Shown here: piece by piece, positions 26,166-36,400 of the stretch
Numbering within the stretch: position 1 is the stretch's first letter
Layout of the letters: every line of letters starts with the position of its first letter
Assembly: GCF_902459475.1 (NCBI RefSeq)
Contig: NZ_LR699114.1
Location: 1-64,000, forward strand
Source: Aquicella lusitana
GTDB taxonomy: Bacteria > Pseudomonadota > Gammaproteobacteria > DSM-16500
Direction of reading: 5' to 3'
Length of the DNA: 64,000 bases
The notes under the pieces: generated by a model
Seen by the model: the letters and a program-made list of their open reading frames with translations, nothing else
Told to the model about the DNA's origin: nothing
Database searches by the model: none
Made by a program: the position numbers and the translations under genes

Positions 26166-26681
26166 ATGTTCAGAATAATCAGGCATTATTTTTTCATTAT
26201 AGTCAGCTTGCTTGGCCTAAGCTTGGCAGGTTTTTCTTTTGCTGTTGACTCTACCAGCATTCAAAAGGCTCATTTGATCGCTCAAAAACAGGAGCCCAGA
26301 ACGGTTACTTCGGGCGCTCAAGATACGCTAAAGGTGACTTCCACTTCTCCATACAGCGGCGGTAAATTGTCTTGCCCCACAGGTTATGCATTAACCGCGG
26401 CAAATGTCGGCCAAAATTATTACTGGAATCCTAAAGCGAATTCCTCAATCAGTTATTCGTGTGATTCCACTTGTAATGGTATTGAGCTGGGTTGTGGTTG
26501 CGGAAGGCTTCATTGCCCATCAGGCTGTTTCGCCGGCTGTACGAATGATTGCACGCGATCCAGTACTTCTTATTCAGGCGGTTGGGTGCCCAGTAAAACG
26601 ATGTTGCCCAATCAATCGAGCGATATGCAGGCGACTTCTTACACTTGCAACAAGATAGAAAATGTATGGGTTAAGTCTTAA
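26166..26681 (+). CDS. Small secreted cysteine-rich protein, unknown function
   Basis: 171 residues from ATG 26166 (GAGGAACGTTGC just before it). Signal peptide about residues 1-27 (FFIIVSLLGLSLAGFSFA). The mature protein carries ten cysteines, concentrated in SCDSTCNGIELGCGCGRLHC and PSGCFAGCTNDC, which suggests a disulfide-knotted extracellular domain. I recognise no family. It stands between yggS (divergent) and pckA (convergent), with a hairpin terminator after the stop. Confidence 0.72.
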   Translation: MFRIIRHYFFIIVSLLGLSLAGFSFAVDSTSIQKAHLIAQKQEPRTVTSGAQDTLKVTSTSPYSGGKLSCPTGYALTAANVGQNYYWNPKANSSISYSCDSTCNGIELGCGCGRLHCPSGCFAGCTNDCTRSSTSYSGGWVPSKTMLPNQSSDMQATSYTCNKIENVWVKS

Positions 26682-26690
26682 GAAGATATT

Positions 26691-26718
26691 GCCTCGCCCG
26701 TTGTGAGGCGGGCGAGGC
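26691..26718. terminator. Bidirectional hairpin between the Cys-rich gene and pckA
   Basis: GCCTCGCCCG (26691-26700) pairs perfectly with CGGGCGAGGC (26709-26718) around an eight-base loop, in the 44-base gap of a convergent gene pair. No strong U-run on either side. Confidence 0.6.
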
Positions 26719-26725
26719 GCTTGAG

Positions 26726-28300
26726 TTAATCCAGGCTAGGTCCTGCATTCCTGATCGCTTCACTGACATTAAACCGTTTAAAGTTTTCAATAAATTGTTC
26801 GATCAGAATGCGCGCATACTTGTCATGGGCTGCAGTGTCATTCCAGGTTTTGCGGGGATTTAATAATTTAGATTCAACCCCATCTACTGCTTTGGGAATA
26901 TCAAAATTAAAGCCTGGCAATTTTTCATATTCCGCATCTTTTAATTTGCCATTCACAATAGCGGTTACCACGGCACGTGTGGTAGGAATCGAAAAACGTT
27001 TGCCGCCTTCACCGTGAGCGCCGCCTGACCAGCCGGTATTGACCAGATAGACTTGCGTGTCGAAATTTTGCAAGCGCTTCATTAAAAGCTCGGCGTAGAC
27101 GCGAGGCGGTCGTGGGAAAAAGGGTGCGCCAAAACAGGTGCTGAAGGTAGGTTTGATGCCGCTACCTTGTCCTACTTCTGTGCTGCCAACGAGGGCAGTG
27201 TAACCGCTCAAGAAATAGTAAGCTGCTTGCTCAGGCGTCAGCCGGGCGACGGGCGGGAGCACACCATAAAGATCGCAGGTTAAAAAAAGCACCGCATTTG
27301 GCTGTCTGCCGCGATTATTTTCCACGCGCTGTGGAATAAATTCTCGGGGATAGGCTGCTCGTGTATTTTGAGTGAGACTGGCGTCACCATAGTCAGGATT
27401 TTTGGTTACGGGATCCAGCACCACATTTTCGATGACAGAGCCATAACGTATCGCATTCCAGATCAAGGGTTCCCGCTCTTCAGAGAGGTCAATACATTTG
27501 GCATAGCAGCCGCCTTCAAAATTGAAAACGCCGTCATTTCCCCAGCCATGCTCATCATCGCCAATCAAAAAACGCTCGGGATCAGCAGAAAGCGTGGTTT
27601 TTCCCGTACCTGACAAGCCGAAGAAAAGAGCCGTATCGCCGTTCTCACCCGCGTTAGCGGCACAATGCATTGGCAGGATGTTATGTTCCGGCAGGATAAA
27701 GTTCAGTACGGAAAACATGGCTTTTTTCATTTCACCAGCGTAATGCGTTCCGCAAATCAGGATGCGGCGCTGGCTGAAGTTAAGAATGACCGCGGCATCG
27801 CCATTGACGCCATCGCGGGCAGGATCGGTTTTAAAGCCAGGCACGCTTAAAATGGTCCATTGATTGGGAACGACGGTGGTGGCCGGCTTTTCGGGACGTA
27901 TGAATAAGACACGAGCGAAAAGATTGTGCCAGGCCAGTTCTGTGATAACTTTAACGGGAACGCCCAGTTCTTCGTGGGCGCCTACTTTCAAAAAGGAAAT
28001 AAAGTGGGCATCCCTGGTATCGAGATAATCCTGCGCTTTTTGCCATAAGGCATTGAATTTTTCAGGGCTGATGGGCTGATTAATCGTGTTCCAGTCCACC
28101 TGGTTTTCCGTGATTTCGTCACGGACAATGAAACGGTCTTTGGGGGAGCGTCCTGTTCGAGCACCGGTTTTCACCACTAAAGCCTGGTTGGAAGCAAGCT
28201 CACCTTCGCCTCGGGCAAGGGCGATCTCAACTAATTCTTCAGCAGACAGATTGATATGGGCTTTTGTATTCATGGTAACAACCTCGTTGGACTCGACCAT
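26726..28300 (-). CDS. pckA: Phosphoenolpyruvate carboxykinase (ATP)
   Basis: 524 residues. It converts oxaloacetate to PEP for gluconeogenesis, important in amino-acid-consuming Legionellales. Motifs: [15 protein letters not shown], the P-loop [15 protein letters not shown], the metal-binding [19 protein letters not shown], and [15 protein letters not shown]. Two starts have good ribosome-binding sites: ATG 28300 (AGGAG, used here) and ATG 28273 (GAGG); the second would remove nine residues of no family similarity. Confidence 0.96.
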   Translation of the reverse strand: MVESNEVVTMNTKAHINLSAEELVEIALARGEGELASNQALVVKTGARTGRSPKDRFIVRDEITENQVDWNTINQPISPEKFNALWQKAQDYLDTRDAHFISFLKVGAHEELGVPVKVITELAWHNLFARVLFIRPEKPATTVVPNQWTILSVPGFKTDPARDGVNGDAAVILNFSQRRILICGTHYAGEMKKAMFSVLNFILPEHNILPMHCAANAGENGDTALFFGLSGTGKTTLSADPERFLIGDDEHGWGNDGVFNFEGGCYAKCIDLSEEREPLIWNAIRYGSVIENVVLDPVTKNPDYGDASLTQNTRAAYPREFIPQRVENNRGRQPNAVLFLTCDLYGVLPPVARLTPEQAAYYFLSGYTALVGSTEVGQGSGIKPTFSTCFGAPFFPRPPRVYAELLMKRLQNFDTQVYLVNTGWSGGAHGEGGKRFSIPTTRAVVTAIVNGKLKDAEYEKLPGFNFDIPKAVDGVESKLLNPRKTWNDTAAHDKYARILIEQFIENFKRFNVSEAIRNAGPSLD

Positions 28301-28501
28301 TCGGGACTCCTAAGTAGTTATATAAGGTAATGGCTTTTGTGGTTCTTATTTAAGCCATCAAAGGCCGGCTTATTGTACATAATATCCTGTCTATATCCTA
28401 GTCGATGCTGTAAAAAAATAAAGCAGCGGTGGTTGATTGGGGAGAGTGGCATTGAGATGCCAAGTTGGCAATGACGAGGGGGAAAGTTCGCAATTGTCAT
28501 T

Positions 28502-28602
28502 TATATCGGGCCAACAAACAAAATGGACAGACTTCACAATGCTGTCATCCTCAGGATGACAGCGTTATTGAGCATTTTGTAAAATGGCCAAAGCCCGGTT
28601 TA
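28502..28602. repeat. Copy B of the GGATGACA / TTTGGCCATT repeat family
   Basis: At the centre is a near-perfect palindrome, GCTGTCATCCT C AGGATGACAGC (28541-28563). Outside it, AAAATG and CATTTT pair, and the ends (ATATCGGGCC on the left; GGCCAAAGCCCGGTTTAT on the right) are inverted. The right end matches the ends of the copies at 21653 and 33245. The rest of the 470-base gap between pckA and the metalloprotease is AT-rich, with a TACGTAA / TTACGTA dyad near 28684-28728. Confidence 0.7.
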
Positions 28603-28770
28603 TGAGATGTTATTTCAATGCTTCCCGGCAACTAGCGCCGACTAAGGCTTTACTTTTTTTTTCACCTATGCAATAAGTTTTTTCTACGTAACGCATAATT
28701 AAAAAATTCATTTTTAATTTTTACGTAAAGGAATTTCAGTTCAACTCCTAAATCTAGCGAGGATGGAACC

Positions 28771-30549
28771 ATGTCTAATTTTGTAAAAGCTGGTATTTTT
28801 TCTTTGTTGTGCCTCAGTGCACTGCCCGCATTTTCAGCGCGGCCAGTGGACCTCAGTCAGCAGGATATGTCATTTCTACGATCATTTTCTTCTCCCGTTG
28901 CATTGAAAGCGGGCGCAACCGCTGGTGTGTCGGACCTGGAACAGGTCAGCCAATCTACCGATTTCAATCAAACGCTGCATGTTCGCGTTAAACAAACTTA
29001 TAACGGCTACCCGGTATGGGGCGGCGATGCTGTGTTACACATTCCGCATGGGCAGCGCACAGAAAGTTTTCGCAAGACATTAGCAGCAGCACCCAGCGCA
29101 AAGACCACGATGAATGGAGTGGTGTATCAAGATCTACAAACTGATTTGCAAAATGCACCCGCTTTTATTTTTAATCAGGCACAAGCAGATAAAGCCATTC
29201 AGGAAGCTGTCGCCTATTACGAAAAAAATCTGGGCGCTAAGGCGACAATTGAAAATAAGCGCAGCAAGTTAATCGTCTATGTTGATGGAGAAAACAAGGC
29301 GCGCTGGGCATTTCATGTCCGCTTTTATGCTAAACCGTCCGTATCGCGGCCAGCCATACCCAGTTTTATCATGGATGCAGAAAACCTGAAAATTTATCGC
29401 GAGTGGGATGAAATCAAAACACTAGATGTTGGAAGTGATCCCAAGTTATTGGACAATGCGACGGGCGGAGGCTTTGGTGGGAACCGAAAAATGGGACAGC
29501 TGGTATACGATGGATTAACAGGCCATCTTTCTCAGTGGGATATACAGCGCGATTCAGCCAAAAAACTCTGCTATCTGAGAAATCATGAAGTCACTGTCGC
29601 GGACTACCGTAAAGGCGAGAATAAAATCGCTTCTTTTTCCTGTGATAAACCGGACCCTCAGCATAATAATGTTTATTGGGATGGCGCAAGCGATGAAATT
29701 AATGGCGGTTATTCACCTAATCATGATGCGCTTTATGCCGGTAAAATTATTAGCGATATGTATCAGGCTTGGTACAAGGTGCCACCGCTGGTCGATCCTT
29801 ATAACAAACCATTAATGTTAACGATGGTCACGCACTCACCTAATTATGACGAGTATGGCAACGCCGACCCAGACAATGCTTATTGGGATCCAGAAAAGGA
29901 AAAAATGTATTTTGGCGATGGTGAAACCTATTTTTATCCTTTGACTTCATTGGGCGTCACGGCGCATGAAATCAGCCACGGTTTTACTGAGCAGCATGCC
30001 GGACTTATTTATGATCAGCAGTCAGGCGGCATGAATGAAGCGTTCTCTGACATGGCAGCACAAGCGGCAGAGTATTATTCATTGGGCAAAAATAGCTGGC
30101 AAATTGGGCCTGAAATCACTAAAACCAGCGTGCTTCCTGTGTTGCGCTATATGGAAAATCCAAGCGATGATTGCAAATTTGTCAGGGATCCTGAAGAAGG
30201 TAAAAACTGTTCCTTACAAAATGCCAATGATTACGATGCCTATGTAAAGCGGCATAAGGATGACGTAAGCTCACGTTACCGTATTCCCAATGTGCATTTA
30301 AGCAGCGGCATTTATAACCGTGCATTCTATCTGCTTTCAAAAGAAAAAGACTGGGATGTCAGAAAAGCGTTTGATGTGATGGTAAAAGCAAACCAGCACT
30401 ATTGGACGTCGAGCAGTACGTTTGCTCAAGGTGCCTGCGGTGTGATTAGTGCGGCGATGGATTATGGATATGATCTCGAAGGTGTGCGCAATGCATTCAA
30501 TGGAGTAGGTATCGATACCAGAAAATGCAAATTAGTTGCACAGGCTTAA
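28771..30549 (+). CDS. Secreted M4-family (thermolysin-like) zinc metalloprotease
   Basis: 592 residues. Signal peptide about 1-22 (GIFSLLCLSALPAFSA), then an inhibitory propeptide (FTP and PepSY parts, about 30-210). The catalytic domain has HEISH at 399-403, the third zinc ligand E423 in GGMNEAFSDM (20 residues after the second His, as in thermolysin), and NVHLSSGIYNRAFYLL carrying the active-site His. It resembles the Legionella zinc protease ProA/Msp, a type II secretion substrate. GAGGATGGAACC precedes the ATG. It stands alone, closed by a strong terminator. Confidence 0.95.
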   Translation: MSNFVKAGIFSLLCLSALPAFSARPVDLSQQDMSFLRSFSSPVALKAGATAGVSDLEQVSQSTDFNQTLHVRVKQTYNGYPVWGGDAVLHIPHGQRTESFRKTLAAAPSAKTTMNGVVYQDLQTDLQNAPAFIFNQAQADKAIQEAVAYYEKNLGAKATIENKRSKLIVYVDGENKARWAFHVRFYAKPSVSRPAIPSFIMDAENLKIYREWDEIKTLDVGSDPKLLDNATGGGFGGNRKMGQLVYDGLTGHLSQWDIQRDSAKKLCYLRNHEVTVADYRKGENKIASFSCDKPDPQHNNVYWDGASDEINGGYSPNHDALYAGKIISDMYQAWYKVPPLVDPYNKPLMLTMVTHSPNYDEYGNADPDNAYWDPEKEKMYFGDGETYFYPLTSLGVTAHEISHGFTEQHAGLIYDQQSGGMNEAFSDMAAQAAEYYSLGKNSWQIGPEITKTSVLPVLRYMENPSDDCKFVRDPEEGKNCSLQNANDYDAYVKRHKDDVSSRYRIPNVHLSSGIYNRAFYLLSKEKDWDVRKAFDVMVKANQHYWTSSSTFAQGACGVISAAMDYGYDLEGVRNAFNGVGIDTRKCKLVAQA

Positions 30550-30559
30550 CCTCCATAAG

Positions 30560-30592
30560 CAAAAAGCCCGGCTTCATGCCGGGCTTTTTTTT
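30560..30592. terminator. Bidirectional Rho-independent terminator
   Basis: AGCCCGGC (30565-30572) pairs with GCCGGGCT (30578-30585) around TTCAT, flanked by A5 on the left and T7-8 on the right, so it works in both directions. It closes the metalloprotease gene and the convergent pyrE-pyrF unit. Confidence 0.93.
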
Positions 30593-30646
30593 GCAGATGA
30601 AAATCCTGAAGATCAATGTTTTCGTGGAGGAAATCCAGAAGCCGAA

Positions 30647-31423
30647 CTATTTTTCACATCGCTTCAAATAAGCATTCCACCCGCTTTCGCGATATTTGCG
30701 CGCTTCAGCAACCGGATCTGTTGCAGCGATGATGCCTCTTCCAACAATAATGATGTCTGTGCCGTGCTCAAGAATGGCTTTTTTAGGCGTGATATATTGC
30801 TGACCTAAGGCATCTTTTCCTGTTTCAAGCTTGATGCCAGGCGTCATATGGATCCAGTGCGGATCGGCGGACAGTGCATGCTGCGTAATAAAACCAATGA
30901 CAAAATCTGACGTGTGCTCTGCCATTTTTAATGTACTTCGGATGTAATCCACATTCATAAAATGGCCTGCAGAGCTCATTTCTGCAATGAGCACCAATCC
31001 GCGATTTTTTTTACGGCCCACTTGAGCAAGGCCTTGCACAATCCCAGGCCCTGGCAGACTGTGTGCGTTAATGATGTCAGCCCAATCAACAATGTGATAA
31101 ATCCCGCCTTCATATTGATGTTTGACTGTATTGCCTATGTCTGCAAATTTTCGATCTTCAAATAGAAGAAAATGATGTTGATGCGCCAGTTTACGCAGTG
31201 TATGCGTAAGATCGGGAGTGAAATCAGAAATGATATCTATGTGTGTTTTCAGCATACAAATTTCAGGGCCCAACTGGTCAGCAAGTTCAAGTAGCTTCTG
31301 GGCGGAGGTGACATCAGCCGATATGGTGAGGTTAGTTTGCTTCTCATCCATTAATTGCAATAGCCGTTTCGCGAGAGGTGAAAGGCAATAATTTGCGCGC
31401 TCGGTATAAGATAAATGTCTCAT
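30647..31423 (-). CDS. pyrF: Orotidine-5'-phosphate decarboxylase, eukaryotic (UMPS/URA3) type
   Basis: 258 residues. It decarboxylates OMP to UMP. The Lys-Asp-Lys-Asp active site is clear: LKTHIDI (K59), then FEDRKFADIGNTVK (D90, K92, D95), and IIIVGRGI binds phosphate. Against remembered sequences it follows human UMPS and yeast URA3 closely, e.g. SPLAKRLLQLM, GPEICMLKTHID, GLVLIAEMSSAGH and TPGIKLETGKDALGQQY, rather than the shorter E. coli PyrF. The ATG comes immediately after the pyrE TAA in the same frame; GAGAG eight bases upstream may serve as ribosome-binding site. Confidence 0.96.
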   Translation of the reverse strand: MRHLSYTERANYCLSPLAKRLLQLMDEKQTNLTISADVTSAQKLLELADQLGPEICMLKTHIDIISDFTPDLTHTLRKLAHQHHFLLFEDRKFADIGNTVKHQYEGGIYHIVDWADIINAHSLPGPGIVQGLAQVGRKKNRGLVLIAEMSSAGHFMNVDYIRSTLKMAEHTSDFVIGFITQHALSADPHWIHMTPGIKLETGKDALGQQYITPKKAILEHGTDIIIVGRGIIAATDPVAEARKYRESGWNAYLKRCEK

Positions 31424-32020
31424 TTAGATAGCTCTCGTTCGCAAAAAATCTTCCAGGATCTGGCGTTCTGTCTTATTTAGCAGGGTGGAGCCCAAAAGCG
31501 ACTGTAAAATATCAGACAAAGACAAGATGGCGTGGAATTGAAACTTTTGTGATAACGTTTCGCCGCCGCCTTGCTGGCGGTCGATAAGTGCCACCACATC
31601 TTTGACTTCAAGGCCTGCTTGTTCCAGATCATTCGCTGTTTCAATAATGCTGCCTCCTGTGGTCACCACATCTTCTATGATCAGGCAACGCTGTCCTGCC
31701 TGGAATTCGCCTTCAATCAGCTGTTTCGTCCCATAATCCTTTTTTTCTTTTCGACGCATGATCATGGAAATGTTGTGTTCAAGTGAAATACAAGTGGCGA
31801 TGGGCAGTGCCGTGTAAGGTACGCCGCAGACGAGATCGAAATGGCAGCCGCGAGTTTTTTTCCACATGGCGTTTGCAATCACCCGCAAAATATCCGGGTA
31901 GGAAATGATTTTACGCAGGTTAATGTAAATAGAAGAAGTTTGGCCGCTTTTTAATTTGAATTCGCCGAACTGGATGGCGCCGATTTGATAAAGGGAGTAA
32001 ATGAGCGATTCCTGTTCCAT
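31424..32020 (-). CDS. pyrE: Orotate phosphoribosyltransferase, eukaryotic (UMPS N-terminal) type
   Basis: 198 residues. It joins orotate and PRPP to form OMP. The PRPP motif is CLIIEDVVTTGGSIIET, preceded by CGVPYTALPIAT and RRKEKKDYGTKQLIEG. These blocks are nearly those of the human UMPS N-terminal domain. A TGAGG site precedes the ATG. The stop TAA is directly followed, in frame, by the pyrF ATG, so the two genes have the layout of a UMPS fusion interrupted by one stop. Transcribed divergently from carA. Confidence 0.95.
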   Translation of the reverse strand: MEQESLIYSLYQIGAIQFGEFKLKSGQTSSIYINLRKIISYPDILRVIANAMWKKTRGCHFDLVCGVPYTALPIATCISLEHNISMIMRRKEKKDYGTKQLIEGEFQAGQRCLIIEDVVTTGGSIIETANDLEQAGLEVKDVVALIDRQQGGGETLSQKFQFHAILSLSDILQSLLGSTLLNKTERQILEDFLRTRAI

Positions 32021-32131
32021 CTAAATGACCTCACGGTAAGCCTTGAGTTGATAAGGAAAATACTTGATATCAATGAGGTTGTAAATGCTTGAGTCTCGCT
32101 TTAACCTTGCGCAGAGGGATCAAAAGACCAT

Positions 32132-32160
32132 TTGCACGGCTAGCTTAAAAATGGTACAAA
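32132..32160 (+). promoter_or_regulatory. Putative promoter for the carA operon
   Basis: TTGCAC (32132-32137) and TACAAA (32155-32160) are separated by 17 bases and lie 29 bases before the carA ATG, within the 168-base divergent space between pyrE and carA. The match is moderate. I see no obvious PyrR-type or attenuator hairpin here. Confidence 0.35.
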
Positions 32161-32188
32161 TACGCGACTATAAGATATATATGAAAAT

Positions 32189-33238
32189 ATGCTCCCTAAT
32201 GCACAGCTAGTTCTACAATCAGGAGAAGTTTTTTACGGTACCATCCCTGACAATCAGGAGCATCCCTCTTTTGGGGAAGTCGTCTTTAATACTGGCATGG
32301 TAGGTTATGCCGAATCGTTGACCGATCCCTCCTATGCTGGCCAGATTCTTGTCTTTACCTATCCCTTAATAGGTAATTATGGTGTAGCCGAGCGGGCGAC
32401 CTGGGAATCACAAAAAATTCATGTACGCGGAGTCATTGTATCCGAACTGTCTCCTTTTTATTCCAATCACGCTGCACAATCCGGGTTAGCCGAGTGGCTT
32501 GCGGATCAGAAAATACCTGTTTTAACCGGCGTTGATACCCGAGCTGTGACCAAGGTGCTGAGAACCCAGGGTGTTGCCCCGGGAGCGATTGCCCCGCTGC
32601 ATGCCAAGCTGGATCATTTCGAGAATTTTGATCAGCATGACTGGGTCAGAGAAGTGTCCATTAAGGAACCTTGTTACTATGGTTCGGGAACAAAGACGAT
32701 CATTGCGATTGACTGTGGAATGAAAGAAAATATCCTGCGTTCGCTGTTAGCTTTTCCTGTGCGTATCAAACGAGTCCCTTATGATTATGATTTTACCCAG
32801 GAAGCGTTTGACGGTGTCTTTATCTCCAACGGACCGGGCGACCCAACGCGGTGCGGTAAAACCGTTGAAATTATTCGCAAGGCCATGGCGAAACAGAAAC
32901 CTGTTTTTGGCATTTGTCTCGGCACACAATTAATGGCGCTTGCTGTAGGTGCGACAACCTATAAACTTCCCTTTGGACACCGGTCGCACAATCAGCCCTG
33001 CTTGGACCTTTCAACCAATCGCTGCTATCTCACTTCCCAGAATCATGGCTATGCCATTGATGAAAACAGCTTGCCTGCCGACTGGCGGGTTTCATTCCGT
33101 AATCTGAACGACAACAGCGTTGCTGGCATTGAACACCAGCATTTGCCGTTTTTTTCTGTACAATTTCACCCTGAGGCAGCGCCCGGGCCTGAGGACAGCA
33201 AGTGGTTGTTTCAGAAGTTTTTTGATTTACTGAATTAA
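32189..33238 (+). CDS. carA: Carbamoyl-phosphate synthase small (glutaminase) subunit, CAD-like
   Basis: 349 residues, about 30 shorter than E. coli CarA. It supplies ammonia from glutamine to CarB. The N-terminal domain shows GEVVFNTGMVGYAESLTDPS and YPLIGNYG; the glutaminase domain shows FISNGPGDP, the nucleophile C243 in GICLGTQ, YLTSQNHGYAIDENSLPADW and FFSVQFHPEAAPGP. The SQNHG-SLPADW and SVQFHPE wording is that of animal CAD and related bacterial forms rather than E. coli. No clear Shine-Dalgarno precedes the ATG. First gene of carA-carB-pyrB-pyrI-pyrC. Confidence 0.95.
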   Translation: MLPNAQLVLQSGEVFYGTIPDNQEHPSFGEVVFNTGMVGYAESLTDPSYAGQILVFTYPLIGNYGVAERATWESQKIHVRGVIVSELSPFYSNHAAQSGLAEWLADQKIPVLTGVDTRAVTKVLRTQGVAPGAIAPLHAKLDHFENFDQHDWVREVSIKEPCYYGSGTKTIIAIDCGMKENILRSLLAFPVRIKRVPYDYDFTQEAFDGVFISNGPGDPTRCGKTVEIIRKAMAKQKPVFGICLGTQLMALAVGATTYKLPFGHRSHNQPCLDLSTNRCYLTSQNHGYAIDENSLPADWRVSFRNLNDNSVAGIEHQHLPFFSVQFHPEAAPGPEDSKWLFQKFFDLLN

Positions 33239-33244
33239 TATATT

Positions 33245-33402
33245 AACTGGACTTTGGCCGTTTGACAGATTCACGAATTTGTCATCCTGAGCGCAGCGAA
33301 GGATCTCCTCTTGTGCATATAGAGATCCTTCGCTGCGCTCAGGATGACAGCGGTTTCTGTAGAATCAGCATCATTTGTCAACAATGGCTAAAGCCCAGAT
33401 TA
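33245..33402. repeat. Copy C of the GGATGACA / TTTGGCCATT repeat family, inside the carA-carB gap
   Basis: A perfect 28-base inverted repeat (33280-33307 with 33322-33349, loop of 14), beginning TGTCATCCTGAGCGCAGCGA, is enclosed by imperfect inverted ends (AACTGGACTTTGGCC on the left and GGCTAAAGCCCAGATT on the right). The transcript could fold into a very stable hairpin between the two carbamoyl-phosphate synthase genes. Confidence 0.85.
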
Positions 33403-33451
33403 AAAAACGCTTTTGAATTTTATTAAAAAAATTAAATATCGAGGCACACGT

Positions 33452-36400
33452 ATGCGGTTTAGTGGAAAGAAAGTCTTGCTCCTGGGGTCTGGCGGATTAC
33501 GCATAGGCCAGGCTGGCGAGTTTGATTATTCCGGTTCTCAGGCCATTAAGGCACTGAAGGAAGAAGGGATCCATGTCGTCCTCGCCAATCCTAATATTGC
33601 AACAGTGCAAACCGATGCCCATATGGCAGATACACTGTATTTGCAGCCTTTAAATATAGAAGTCATTACGCAGATTATCAAAAAAGAAAAACCGGACGGC
33701 ATTCTGCTGGGATTTGGCGGTCAAACAGCGCTTAACCTCGGTCTTGCCCTGGAAAAAGCGGGCATTCTAGCTGAGCATCATGTTGAGGTGCTCGGTACCC
33801 AGGTTCGTTCTATTCAGCAGACAGAAGACCGGGATTTATTCAAGCAGGCGTTGGAAAGCATTGGCATTCACACACCGCGAAGCATTTGCGTGACCAGCGT
33901 GGAAGCGGCGCTCGCTGCTGCTGAAGAAATCGGCTACCCCATTATGATGCGTTCAGGTTTTTCGCTTGGCGGCCTTGGTTCAGGAAAAATTACCAACAAG
34001 GGAGAGCTAACGAGACGTGCAAAAGAATGTTTTGCCACGGTGCCGCAGATTCTGATTGAAGAATATCTCCTGGGCTGGAAAGAGTTTGAATACGAAATTG
34101 TGCGCGATGCGGACGGCAATGCGCTAACCATTTGCAATATGGAAAACCTTGATCCCATGGGCATTCATACAGGTGAAAGCATTGTCGTAGCGCCTGCCCA
34201 AACATTAAGTAATCGTGATCATCAGCATTTGCGTAACATGTCTATTGCCATTGCCAATCACTTCACTATTGTCGGTGAATGTAATATCCAGTTCGCTGTC
34301 AATCCAGAAAATGGGGATTACCGCGTGATTGAGATGAATGCACGATTATCACGCTCAAGCGCGCTTGCTTCTAAAGCAACGGGTTATCCGCTCGCATTTG
34401 TCGCAGCAAAACTCGGATTGGGTTATTTGCTGCATGAGATAAAAAATAGTGTCACTCAACAAACTTGCGCCTTTTTCGAGCCTGCGCTGGATTATGTCGT
34501 GGTGAAAATTCCTCGCTGGGATACACATAAATTGAAAGCAGCGGAACGCACGATTGGTACGGAAATGAAAAGTGTAGGCGAAGTCATGAGCATTGGCCGC
34601 TCTTTTCCGGAGAGTTTGCAAAAAGCAGTGGGTATGCTGAATATCGGCGCATCCTGTCTCAGTGATTATCCGCACGCTATTCCTGACGCTAAAAGGGAAA
34701 TTGAATTCCCCACGGACCGACGTCTTTTTGCGCTCTATCAGTTCTTTATGAGCGGCGGTACAGTGGCAGAGGCACAACGACTCAGTAATATTAATTTCTG
34801 GTTTTTATCGCATATTCACGCGATCACCGAGGTTGAAAAGCGTCTTGCTGCTGAACCGCTTTCCCCGGAATTGCTTTTGCATGCCAAGCGCATGGGTTTT
34901 TCCGACCGCGCTATTGGAAAGTTAACAAAACAGTCTGAAGAAGACGTGCGCATGCTGCGCTTATCAAAACAGATTGTTCCCTATGTGAAGCAGATTGATA
35001 CACTTGCTGGTGAGTTTGCCGCACAAACCAATTACTTGTATCTGACTTATCATGCCGCTGAACATGATATTGAAGCGACTCCCGAAAGGCCTATTCTAGT
35101 ATTGGGTTCAGGGCCTTATTCCATTGGTTCCTCCGTTGAATTTGATTGGTGCGCGGTAAATACTTCACGTTCACTGCGTGAGTTAGGTAAAAAATCCATT
35201 CTGATCAATTCCAATCCCGAAACAGTTTCGACTGATTATGATGAATCAGACCGGCTTTATTTCGAGCAGTTAACTCTTGAGCGTGTGCGGGATATCGCTG
35301 ACTTTGAAAAAGCGGCTGGTATTATCGTGTCGGTGGGCGGCCAGGTCGCAAATAATCTGGCATTGCCGCTTGCCAAAACAGGCTATCAACTGTTGGGTAC
35401 CTCCGCTCAGTCTATTGATAATGCGGAAGACCGGGAAAAATTTTCGGCCCTGCTTAATCAACTGAATATCGATCAACCTGCCTGGCAGCGCGTGACCAGT
35501 CTTGAAAATGCAAAACAATTTGCCGAGATGATTGGTTATCCCGTGCTTATCCGCCCTTCTTATATACTCTCAGGCTCAGCCATGAACGTGGCTTATGATG
35601 AACGTTCGCTCGAGCAATATTTACTGGAAGCATCACTTGTCTCGTCAGAGCATCCTGTAGTGATTTCAAAATTCATTCTAGATGCAAAAGAATTGGAAGT
35701 GGACGGCGTGGCCGATCGCGGTAAAATTATTATTGATGCCATTGCTGAGCATGTAGAGAATGCAGGCATTCACTCGGGCGACGCGACGCTTGTCATTCCG
35801 CCTCAGCGTCTTTATCTTGAAACGATTCGCAAAACCAAAAAAATTACCAGCCAGATTGTAGAAGCTTTAAAAATCACGGGTCCTTTCAACATCCAATTCA
35901 TTGCGAAAAATAATTTTATTCAAGTTATTGAATGTAATTTGCGTGCATCGCGCTCTTTTCCCTTTGTTTCTAAAGTCACAGGATACAATTTCATCAACAT
36001 CGCAACGCGCGCAATGCTGGGTCAGCATAAGCCCATGATTTATGAAACATTAGAATTGGATTATGTGGCGGTGAAAGTGCCTCAGTTTTCCTATCATCGC
36101 CTAAAAGGTGCGAACCCGGTTGCGAACGTTGAGATGGCTTCTACCGGCGAAGTGGCTTGTCTGGGCGAAAATCTTTATGAAGCTTATTTACGCGCCTGGC
36201 TTGCTACCGAACAGGCATTGCCGGAAAAACGCATACTTGTTTCGATCGCGGATGTACATAAGGCAAAGCTGTTGCCTTACCTGCTGCAGCTGGAAGAACA
36301 GGGCTGGGTATTTTACAGCACCAGCGGTACGCACGCATTTTTGTCAAAAAATGGAATAGGCTCCTACTTTGTCCATAAAGCCAGTGAAAAAAGTGAGCCC

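Noticed and set aside
33280-33349. Interpretation of the 28-bp palindrome as a CRISPR or tRNA-like element
   Set aside because: There is a single hairpin unit with no regular direct repeats or spacers, and it does not fold as a cloverleaf.
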